A DNA stretch of 37,379 bases from Reticulitermes lucifugus. Taxonomy: Eukaryota; Arthropoda; Insecta; Blattodea; Rhinotermitidae. Made by a program: the position numbers and the translations under genes. The stretch spans positions 7,726 to 45,104 of the forward strand of contig JAKCWW010003839.1 of NCBI GenBank assembly GCA_026260175.1, in the 5' to 3' direction. Below the pieces are notes generated by a model. The model saw only the letters and a list, made by a program, of their open reading frames with translations. It did no database searches and was not told the DNA's origin. This document shows, piece after piece, positions 11,801-24,100 of the stretch; positions within the stretch are counted from its first letter, which is position 1, and each line of letters opens with the position of its first letter.

Positions 11801-14800
11801 TCTTTTTGTCTTCTGAATTATTTGATTGTGGTTATTAATTGAATTACAGGGGCTTGGAAAGTTAGCTGAGAAGTTTCCCAGCATTGCAAGCACCTCCATT
11901 TACTGTCTGAGAGACTTCTTGGTTACTCCAAGTCGCATCCTATTAACATTGCGCCAGCAGTGTGAGAATGCAGACAAAAATGTGCACAAGTTGAAAATTA
12001 CAGGTATGCTGTCTTGTTCTTGCAGAGATGAGAACAAATGTAAGAACAGATAGTTGTAACTCAAGATGAGATACAATCTGCTCAAGCCACAATTAAACAG
12101 CGTTATGGCCACCGCTTGCAATGTTATTTGTTCTCTGTAGGTTGTGTCTCTTTTGGAGTGCACTGTGCATTGAAAGGTTATGAGGTAGAATTTTAACCCT
12201 ATAATAGTATATAGAGATTTACACATCCATAAAAATTTACAGTTATGTGTTGGAAATTCTTTGGGAATTAGAATTGTATTTCCTTTGGACGTTTTCCTTT
12301 AGTTCTTTGTGTAAAGATTTGATCTGTAAACTTTTCTGCTTTATGGTTCCCCATAAATAAAAAGTCATACACATTGAGGTTGGGTGCAAGAGCTGTCTAC
12401 AGACCACTACAATTAATTGTATCTGTGATCTGTAACATCCTGAAATATATGTTGGAATCTTCTTTCTGGTCTTACACAGCCATATTTTATGTAGGTAATG
12501 TAGATGGAGAGTTTGTGTTGTGTACTCATGTGTGCCATTTTTACGGGAAATAACTTGAACGAGTGAATGTCGCACAAGTGCGGTTACACATGCTTTAATG
12601 CATAAGTTGGCTTTATTATCTGACTTGTCTTTTACAGGCAGAGGTTCTTGTTTCAAAGATGTTTTAGTTATGATTCTGTGCATGTAATTTTTCTGCTGTG
12701 TTTTGCAGTTCAAGGAAAGGATATGGAAAATGCAAGTACAAACAGCAGCCAGATGGTATTTGAGAAACTACGTGATGCTGCTATAGAGAATTTGTGCATA
12801 GCACTTTTGGCTGCCTGCCGTGTGGACCCAGACTGTGTGCGGGCACTAGTGGCCTCTGTGTCCAACAGGCTGTTTACAGCAGAAAAATCTGACAGGTACT
12901 TAATTATAATTTGTGATCTAAATTTCAGTATTCAGTTTGAAGGTGTGCCGAAAACTAATGCCTCATAATTTTTTGTATGAAAATTGATATAAATATCTGA
13001 ACAAAACCAAAACAGGTAACTTTGTGGAACTTTACTATTCACCTCTATGCAGTCATTTCTCTACGTAATCTCCTTAGTGGTTTACAAACTTTCACCAACT
13101 TCAAGTAGTTTCGTAAGTTCATCATGATAGAATTGTGCATCTGTCTGACAGAACCACAACTTACACCGCTGTCTTTACTATGTCCTCCGATGCATAATGA
13201 TGTCCTGTAAGGTGTTTCTTCAGTTTGGGAAAGAGATGAAAATCCCCTGTTGCCAAGTTGGGGCTGTATGGTGGGTGGTCCAAGATGGCGAAACCAAGGC
13301 ATTGAATCCCTGCAGTTGTTCTCACACTTGTGTGTGGTCAGACATTGTCTTGTTGAAGGAGAGGCTGCTCCATGTGAGGACAGACTCTTCAAATTCAAGC
13401 TTTCAGCTTTCCCAATATTCGACAGTATCGCTTAGAATTAATGGATGTGTCAGTAAGCTTGAATTCTTCATATTTGTCAGTTAGATTCAGGGAGACCCGT
13501 GCAAGCTCTCCATCACAAACATGTGCAGCCCAACATTGAACAGCACTGATGTGTACGCATTCCTCTCCATATACAACTTTCTTATGCTGAAAAATGTTGA
13601 GCAGAGGCATGTTTTCTGCAGTCAGGAACTCTTTATCTCTGCATGCTGTTTCATCCACACTCGCATACTGTGTGTTACACTCTGCCATGTTTACAAGCTC
13701 AGTTCAGAGCCCTCTAGGGTGGAAGTTTAAAATTCCTCCCCATGGTGCGGGAAAGTCTAACAAACTGATCGCAATCCAGTTGTACTTCAACATGTGTTTC
13801 TCTTAAGTAAAAAATATTAGGAGGCATTACTTTTCAGACCTCCTTTATATGTCACCGTACAAGGAAAACATAGTTTGAAGGTTTTTCATTACAAACAATT
13901 TTATTATTGTCCATGCAGCTATTGATAATATAGTATGGAAATTAGTAAGTTTTGATCTCCATCTCTTTTATTTTACTGCTACCTGTAATAATTGAATTGT
14001 ACATCTTTTAGCCTTCAATCAATTGCGTTATTAATTGTTACTTTGTGTGGGATTTATTATTGTAATACCAACATGTACAAATAGTGTATCATTATGTATA
14101 TTTGTGTGTGCAAATTGTTGGTTTTCTAGTAAGAAATATAACTCATAGCACAGAATGAATGATGTCAAAGTAGTCATGTGGGATTGTCTGTATTGTCAGT
14201 ACAGTTATAACAACAATTGATAAGAACAGTAAAATTAATAATAGAACTCATTTGTCTACAAGCAGTTTACAATTTGGTGCCTTTAATGCTCTCTGTATGG
14301 TGACTGAGTGCATGTTCTGGAACAGTCTCTGTTTGTGCCATCTCTACACATCCATGCACACTTCTACAAGAAGACAAACAAGTACTGTGCCACTTGGTTT
14401 TGATTCCACCCTATGTCTTAATTCAGATGAAGTAAGAATTACTTGGGCACTACAGAGAGTCATTCCTCTGACCAATGCCCGTAGACTGCTGACACTTTCT
14501 TTGCATCATGGTTGCTTGTTCACATTGCTGTGTCTTGTTCTCTTCCTTGACTGGTCCTTTCGCTGTTCTACTCTCGTCATGTATTTATGCACCCTGTTTC
14601 TTCTGTTGGTATTGATTTGTTAATTCCTTAGAACTTTTTGAAATATAGAGTACATAAGTGGCTTTTCTATAGAATTTCTTGACACCACCACACTGTGAAA
14701 CTGGTTTGTTGAGGTAGTGATATATTTCAAGTTGAAATCTGTTAGTTTATTTATAAAAGTTAATTTTGGTGTTTATTGTTGATGTTGTTCATCTGGAAAA

Positions 14801-15119
14801 TGTGATGCATGTTAGTAACTCCATGAGAGAACTTTATCTTTTGTATGTTTTACCCATAATATATCTGTGGTACAATAATGCCTTATCATTACTACCTAGA
14901 ACTTTTGTATTTTGATCCATTTTTTTATTTTTTATGAAAAACGTTTTGTTTTGTAGGGCACCTATTAGGTTCTATCAACACAGATGTGAAAGGGTTAAGA
15001 TTTCGTTTTGTGTAACAGAGTAATTGCATAATTTTGAAAATTTTAAGTTTAGTATTTTGGTATAGTTATGTTTTGGCATGATAGTTATCAAAATGTTCCT
15101 GTGTGTTCTGAAGCATATC

Positions 15120-15189
<70 letters not shown>

Positions 15190-18100
15190 GCACACGCACA
15201 CGCCTACCTACCTTTCATTTATGTGATTCATAGTAGGAAACTGTACATAGTCTGGTTTCCATGACTTTGCTTTAAAAGCTTAATAGCATGTGTAGAAGCG
15301 TTGCCCTTGAGTGTGACAGTTTAATCCTTTGGTGCGGACAGTGACTGCACGCAATGTGCATTGTGTGGCTAAAATGCCTAAGTCATATAAAGTATTGCCA
15401 GAACACACAAAGTAATGACAGCCATTTAAATTCCCAGCTTTTGTAGGGTACAGCCTGCATTTAATTTGAGCCTGAAAGGGTTACCTAGGAAGGTTAGAGA
15501 ACATGCATGTTTGTTATTATGAACAGACACTGATGTTTTGTGTGAATTGGCATACTTAGCAGAATTTATGTAGCAATACTGAATGGTTATTATTGTTTGA
15601 AAGGTTTACAAACATTATGTAGTATGACAGAGAAATGTGGCAGAGGGCAGTATCTGCCTTTGTGACGTAAGTTGCAGGGAATTGTAGTTGTAAATATAAA
15701 TTATTTTCTATTTTAATAGCGAATCATCACTAATTTCTACCAACATAATAATCATGCTGGGTCATGTAGCAGTTGCTCTGAAGGACACACCTAAAACTAC
15801 AGACACAATTCTTCAGTTTTTCCTGCAGAGGTTTTGCCGAGTTCCATCCTCTCTAGATAACCTGATTGTTGACCAGTTGGGATGTATGATAATTTCAAAG
15901 GTAAAGGTAAAAGTTTTCCCTGTTGATGCCATGGAGGCATGTAGGTGGAGTAGATGTATAACTCCACTCATTCATAACCTTGGAATTATATGAAGTTCAG
16001 TGGTTAACTTCACACCCTGGCACTTTAGCCCCTGGAGAGAACCCTAGTACCCATTGAATAGGAGGCTGGGTGGGCCCTGGAGCCGGTTTGGACGTTTTGG
16101 AGAAGAGGAAAATCTCTTTCCTCAACTGGGATTTGAATTCCAAACCATCCAGTGCGTCACCTAGTTGCTATTCCAACTACGGTACCCTGGCCTATTATTT
16201 CAAAGTGTGAGGTAAATATTTATATAAATCATTTTTGTTTGAAATATATTTGTTGTCATAGAGATTAAATTCATGTACTGTTATAATTATAGAATCTTTT
16301 CAGGGAAGGTATTAATTTAATTTTATGTAAAATGAAAGTGAAATATCTGAGGCTATTTTCATTGATCTGTCAAAAAGTATTCACAGTGTTATTGGGATTT
16401 CATTGTGAATGTACAAATTGTGATGGAAATTTAACTGAGCAGTTTATATTGATTTTATATGAGAGAATTTTGCTTTCGCTCTTGTTACAGATTTAGATTA
16501 AGACATTTTTATGATTAGTCATTGAACTGTTTGATATCGTCTTGTTTGTTGAATGCGGCTTCTAAAATCACTTCTTGCACTTGGGATTTGTATATTCTCA
16601 TCTTTTAACAGTATCTAATGTTATATGAGTATTACCATTAACATTATCTATTGTTTTATTTGTAGTGTAAGCAAAAATGCAGTCAGTTTTTGTAAAATGC
16701 ATATAATATGTGCCCTTCTTTCTCACCCACCTGTCTGCAAGTAGTACATCGGATTCTGTTTTACAACAGTTCAGGTGGACTACACAGCATGATGCAGTAT
16801 TCAGTAGTTCTAAGCATGTCTCAGAATTGTAATTCAGCAACATCTGCTGTTTTTATACACAGCTGTCAGATTTGGTACTGATGCTTGTATCACTTTCATC
16901 TGCAGCCCGAATTACATTCCACAAGCTTTGTATTTGTGTTTGAGCACTTTTGGTCCATATGTAGTAACTTTTCCGTAGCAGCATTGTTATAAACATTTCT
17001 TTTAACAAATCTAGTTTTAGGTCAGTGGTCAGAATAATTTCTTTATTGAATTTGATGGCTTGAGTTTGGTTTCTCAAGATTTAACAATGTTATAATTCTT
17101 ATAGTGGCTTGGGACTGACTTAGAAAAGTACACTTACCATGTGATTCTATTGTTACAATCTACTGCTTCTGAGTTTTATGGCTTCCACCCAAAAACTTAA
17201 GGAGACAGATCAATAAATATTCTTGTTGTGTCTGTGCCTGCCAAAAGTGGCTTAATAAAACTGCTGGTTATTATTGAATACGATTTGTCTGTAGCACTGC
17301 ATAGTGTTACACCAAAGAGTATACCAGTTGTAAAAGGAACCCTGATTTTGAGTTAACAAAACATTGTGGTCAAGTGGTAAGCACTCTGATTTTATATCTT
17401 GAAGGTCCCAAGTTTATACGTTGGTATGGAAATTGCTTATCTTACACTTCCTTGTGTTCCTGCAGACAGATGCTTGCATGGTACCTTACATGAAGCCATG
17501 ACCAGCAGTGTCACACCCTTCTACTCATTACTCACTAACCATCCTACCATGCACACTGGTATATAATCAGTCTTGTTGCTTTGTATGTTACAGTCCCATG
17601 TGTATGAGGAGATAATGCGGATGTTCACGACAATCACAGTGGAAGCTGGCAATGCTGCATACATCCAATCAGCTGCAGAGGATCGGAAGAGCCAGTATAG
17701 GTGAATGTCGTATTTGTCCTTTTGTTGTTGATTAGTTGAAGTAACGTAATGGATACAGTAGACAGATGGTTTTAACATGTACAATTTTGGATTATAGACA
17801 TGTTTCAGGAGCAGTGGTGAATGCCCTAGCGAACATTGCTGCCAATCTTCAGGGTGAAGCTGAAATGAATGACCTTCTTGTTAGGTTGTTGGAATTGTTT
17901 GTGCAGCTTGGTTTAGAAGGAAAACGAGCATCTGAGAAGGCCCCAGGAGCACTCAAGGTAAATTAGTAGTGATGATGGTGATTTGTTGGAGGTACATAAG
18001 AATTGAAGTGTACATGAACAGTTTGTTGCTAGAGTGAACATATGGCACAATACCATTAACTTTATGAATATATTAAGATCTTTAAGGTCACAGACTTCTG

Positions 18101-21100
18101 GTGTGTGACACTGAATGGGTTAGTAAAGTGCCTTCTACATCCAACTTCAGGGTAGGTAAGGAAGGAGACACGTTTCTTTGAAATGTTGGTACCAAATTAT
18201 CTACCTGTGTACGTGGTATTGTATTCCAGAAGACTGTAGTCTTTGTACCACTGTCAGAATGTCAAATCTTTATGCCACATCCTGAGAGCCATTTTGACAG
18301 GTTTAGGGAGGTGCTTAGCATCAGCTGCTTTTAGCTTTGCTTCCTCCCTAATTTGAAACCCACTGAGGGCTATAGTGTGCCAGTCTACAGAACGTTGATC
18401 ATCACACGTAAAAGCGTACACCTTTCTCCAGTCTGTAGTATCAGAGATGCGGGCGTCCCCAACCCCGAGTCTCGTGACACATTCCTGATCTCAGCCAAGC
18501 CCAGATCTTGGTCTGCTAAAGACAACCTTTCCTTCACATGATCCAGGAGGATGGCTGCCTTGTAGTTGAGCACAGCTTCCTTATAAGACCCAGGTTTCAA
18601 TGGAGCCCTAGTCTTTTCGGGAGGTTGCTCTGTGGGAGTGTGGCCCCCAGATCTGGGTCTTTTCGGACTCATTGAAAGCCAAAGCGAGGTTTTGTGTCCC
18701 ATTTGCATGGCCTCCGGTACCACTGTGACCTGCCCTAGCTTTTTTGGGTTTCCTCTTAGGAGCCCCAGATAGTTTGGGATTTGCTGTTGGAAGCCTGTGG
18801 ACCATGGGGTCCATGTCTGCATGTTTCCCTGTGATAGCCTCCTGCACTGTCAGACCAGGTGATCCGGCTATAGGAGATGTTGGATGCTCAATATCTGGAG
18901 GTTTACTGGGAATACCATTTCCCTGGGGTGGTTTGTCAGACTGGCTGGTCCCCTGCTGAGCGAAGCTAAGAGGTGTCTCTGTACAACAGAGCCGCTGCAT
19001 TTAATAAGTTGTTTAAGTTGTGTTTTTTCCACATGAGGCCCATGAGTAATGGGGAAATGATGGTCACCACCCACAGAGCCCCTCATGGGTGGAAGGTATA
19101 AATACAACAGGATGCTGCCTGGTGCCCCGAGGAGATCGTTAGCAGCACTACTATTCACCACCCCAGTGCCATGCAACTCTTGGCACGATTCCTCACACCT
19201 TAGCTTGGGTGGACCATTGCCCCTGTTAGCTGTCGATAGACATTACCTCCCTCTGGGAGGGGAATGCCAGAGGTTGGTTTTTGGAGGGGAAGCATGTGAC
19301 TCAGACTTAAGAAGAATTTTACTTAGTGATTTTTAATGTGTACAGTAAGTCCTGTTTAATGGAGAGTCACATACCCTGCACGTGACTTGTCATTTGAATG
19401 TGACCTCACTTGTCTGAAGTCTTGCAAACAAAATTACTGCCCTTGAATCATATAATCTGAGGGAAAAGGAGGTGAAGGCAAGAAACATGCTTATTTTTCA
19501 ATTACTGTTTACAGGAAATATTTCTGTTAACATTTGTATGTACATTTTTATAACATCTGTAATAATCCAATGTGTTCCTGCTGATTGTACATTTCATTTC
19601 AGGAAATAAAATAGATGACTTCTGATTTTTTGGTTGTTTGGGAACATAACCTCCAATTAAATGTTGAGGTCATAGAAAATAGTCATTTTCTTCAGAAAAT
19701 TTCACTTCATGAACTCACTGCACAAACATAAATATTCATAAGACTGGGGACTGCCTGTAGTAGCTTCATAATGCCTCACCATTTAAACATATTTAGAAGA
19801 ACTGTTAAATTTCCTTGGAGCTTGAACTTTTAACTATTACTGTTCTTTAGTTATCATAACATGGGCTCTCTAATCTGTTCCAGTTTACAGTAAGTTCTGA
19901 AAACAGCAAACCTTTAATGTGACAAGAGGTTGATTCATCACAAAACTTCTACCAACACAGGCATGTAGACATACTTCCATGCCCTAAGTAGGATTTGTCA
20001 CACAATACCATTGTTTCAGTTGTCAGAGACGATATACGTTAGACATATTAATAAAAGTCTCGAGTAATATGTAATAATGAGGTCCCAACTTACTCCCCCT
20101 CCCCTCCTTCCCCCACCCCCCTGTAGTCATCCTGTTGGATGTGATTTTCAAGGGGTGAAACTGGAGGAAGCCTTCATTTTAATAGGAATTGTAGAATCAA
20201 TTTGTTTTGCTGTGACAACATGCTTTGATCAGTTTATAGCAACACATTATGATCAGTGCAATAAAATTTAATGGATATGTAGGAGTGGATTAAAATTCAT
20301 GCTGTTTTTATTTGCTGATGTTCTGTTGTGAAAAAAAAGGTGATGTTTCTTTTAGTTGACAGTACATAATTTTACTTTTACAGGCTTCAAGCAGTGCTGG
20401 CAACCTTGGAATTCTTCTTCCTGTAATTGCTGTGTTGATGTTTCGTCTCCCTCCCATTCGAAACCCTAAGCCCCGCCTTCACAAACTTTTTCGAGACTTT
20501 TGGCTATACTGCATACTAATGGGATTTACAGCAGCTGACTCAGGTGTTTATATTATGTGTGTGTTGTGAGGCATGTACTTAAGTGAATCAATGGCCTTTG
20601 TCCAGAGTTCTCTGTTATGATTAGAGATTTTTATCTTTTGGTGTGACCGTATAAATACAAATAGAATCAGCTAGAGGGATTATTTTTATTGGTTTATCAG
20701 CTCGAGTTTGTGTGTAAACTCTGTTAGGCCACCACCTTAGAGTTTCGGTGCATTCAGAATTAACAGTGACAAAAATGTGCCTGTTAGCTTTGCCATGTCA
20801 TTCTGCCTGTCTGTCTGTCCGTCCGTCTCTCCTTGGGAACTGTGGAACAAATTTTTGTGGAATTTGATAATGAGAAATTCTACTGAAACATGCTAAAAGA
20901 TGCTAATTTTGGTTAAAATCTTACAGCAATCATTGATGCTCCACTTCACACGAAGCCCTTTGTGATTGTTACTACAGTGCTATCAAGTGCAAGTTGTGAA
21001 ATATTTATCAGAACAGAAGATATTTTGCGCAGAAGTTGTAGAGAAAACTGAAACACATTTTATGCCCAGCACATTTTTCCCTTAAGTTTTTATCATTTAT

Positions 21101-24100
21101 GAAATAATTAAACCAAAGGAAGTGAATGTGCCAGAATTGTTACTTTAGTTTTACTGGGTGGTGCAAAACTCATTTGACACAATTGGCAACATGTTAATTG
21201 AAGGTTACTGATTAATACTTAAATTTATTGACTATCTGCAAGGTTCAGAGTGTCTTCCTTCAACACTGACCCATTGTCTAAGTCTTTTGTCCCTGAAGCA
21301 TTGACAGATAAGGAGATCAAATTATCATATATACAACCTTTCCTTTACACGGTGGTGCAGTCGGTTGAGTCACTGCACTACAACCTTGAAGGTCGCTTGT
21401 TCGATTCCCGATGGAGTTATTGGGATTTTTCATTGACTTCATCCATCTGGCAGCACTATGGCCCTGGGGTCAAATCAGCCTCTAACAGAAATGAGTACCA
21501 GGGATATCTCCTGGGGAGTAAAGGCACCTGGTGCACAGGGGTGACAACCTTACCACCTTCATGTGCCGATTGTCTAGAAATTCTGGGAGCCTCAACCTCC
21601 AGGAGCCCTAAGTGCCTGTCCAGGACTGTCATGGGATAGCTTTACCTTTACAGCCTTTCTGTTGGTAAACATCAAGTGTCAAGTGACTTTTATGCCACCC
21701 CATACATTTCCCGAAGTTGTGTTCGTCTCATATCCCCAGTTCTAACTTGATTCATATAGTGAGCTTCATGTTATGAGACAGGATATTACCATGCAAGTAA
21801 TATAAATAGAGGTATGCATACTACTGTGTTATTTAGAATGTTTCAGATTTGATCACAGTTTATACCATTACTGTTGAAAGTAGAGATGCAGGAAAAAACC
21901 TGTCAGTATACTGACAACCAGTGACATGAAGATGGGAGTAGTCAGGTGTCACATCTGTGGGACCTCTTCTCATGTTACTGTACTTAAAAATTTTAATTTA
22001 ATATTGGCTGTATATAAAATCACTTTTATTTGCCATCAGACAGGTCAGAAGTCACATAATTGTTGATAAATTTTCCATTCTTTTAAAATTTATTTTACTT
22101 GAGTAACAAAGACCTTGATAATTTGTACTTCACGCCAAGTATTATTATGGTAATCAAATCAGGGATGGGGATATTGCTGGGGAATGTAGCATGTCAGGGA
22201 GAGATGAGAAATGCATGCAAACTTTTGGTCAGAAACTTTCAGGTATAGGTGGCCAGACTTTTGGACTCGGTGATCTACTTTAAAGACAGAAAATCTTTCA
22301 TGATCTACAATAGTACATAATGTATTAATATTAGGTGAACTGGGCAAAGAAATATAAAGTAGCATAATAACTTAAAAATATAAAATTACAATTGTTTTAT
22401 TTATTGAAAATTGATCTTTTCAAACTGAAAGAAGTTACAGTAATGAAAAGTTGTTTTTCGTTAACTTCCTATTTTGAAGTTGATGCATGACACTGCATAT
22501 CTTGCCATAACTTACTGAAAGAGGGTTCATAATTATTTAGGCACAAGTGAAGGCAGTATTTTAAATGTCCGTCGGTCAGACGGTTTCGGCATCTTGATTT
22601 AATTATCTTCATGTGGGGGAAGGCTTCTTCGCAGAGGTAGGGTGGTCCAAAAAATGCTGTCAAACAGCTGTTGATTGTACTGAGGTGGCAAATCAGTTTT
22701 GATAGAGACCGAAAAGCATCCGTGATTGACCAAACATCTGGCTGTGATTGACTGTTTGGCCACCTCTGACACTGCTTGGAAGACCCAGGAATAGTTGGGA
22801 GCATTATACAGTAAAACCTGTCTTAAATGGAACCTGGGCAGAACGGAAACCTGCCTGTAGCAGAAAAATTTTACAGTCCGGATGATCTGGGGTCCTGATG
22901 CTCCATACTTAAAGTAACCGTATTAAGCAGAACCTTCCTGCCATTATAGGCAGGTTTCATTGTATTTAATTGGGTTGTAGCGAAATAGGGTGGGAGAGTG
23001 TGGACTGGATTTATCTGGTTTGGGGTAGGGATAGGTTGCAGGTTGTTGGAGATAGGAATTTGTGCATGAGTGACTGGTGGGCTGTCAATAGGAGCTCTCT
23101 TCCATGATGTTTATTTGTGAAATTATGGAGTTTCAACTGCAGAGCATCAGATGGGTGGAAAGATAATTATTCATATTAAGTGTAGGGGCTTGGAGTGATG
23201 TGTTTGTGACTTTGCCTAGGGTGGCAGAGAAAAACCACGATATACCTGTCAGGATATTCAGTAGGCTAACAGAAACTGTGATTGGGTACTGTCTGAGACC
23301 TTCACTTTTACAGCAACTTTCTTAGTGTAGTGGGAGAAGAAAGTCTGTCAGTAGTAGGACAGTCAAGGCATTGTAATGGTAGACCATTTTTATGCTGAGT
23401 TCTTTGCTCTGTTGGTAGTTTGTTATCAATGTTTTGGGTCAACATATCAGTCTCATCTTCAGGGTTCAAGACATTGGTCTTTGACATATTGATCCTTGAA
23501 GGTGGGTCCAATGTGCTGTCTTGAAACATTGCCAACCAACCACCAGCTGTCGCTGTGCAACATCTCAGAACAGTGAATGAATACTTCAACTGCACTGTCG
23601 CAAAACCCTAAAATCTCACATTTTTATACTTTTTTGATAGGTCTGTGGCCAGGTGAGTGGTATGATGGAGTCAGAAACATCGCAGTGAAATCTCCATATT
23701 TAGTGTCGCAGACATCATATCGATCAGAGATGAGAGAATTACAGTATACATCAGCTGTTAGAAATGAGAGTGTTTCAGTGGTAAGTTTTGCATGTTATTG
23801 AGTACATGAAGAAACACTTGTTGTGTGCCATTGTAGTGGAAAAGCCATTCTTGTATAAAATTGTTTTGGTTCCTTCCATAGTGTGAACTCCAAGAACTGA
23901 AGACACAGATCTTGAACCTTCTTGGGCATCCACCAGATGTTACTGCATTTGTCAACAAGCTCTCATTTGCTCAGTGTACATATTTGCTGTCAGTATACTG
24001 GCTTGAGATTTTGCGGTTAGTATCCGATAATACTCTAGAACATAATTGTAATATTCTGATTAGTAATAAAGCAGTAACTTAGCACACCAATATTATTGTT

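Noticed and set aside
12243-12713. 156-codon open frame on the minus strand
   Set aside because: Lies across intron 5 and the exon 6 acceptor, no recognised family or domain; longest chance frame in AT-rich sequence.
14252-14623. 124-codon open frame on the plus strand with hydrophobic end
   Set aside because: Starts at a non-ATG codon, has no family motif and no supporting context inside intron 6.
21250-21639. 130-codon open frame on the plus strand
   Set aside because: Mostly read-through of a tRNA-derived SINE.
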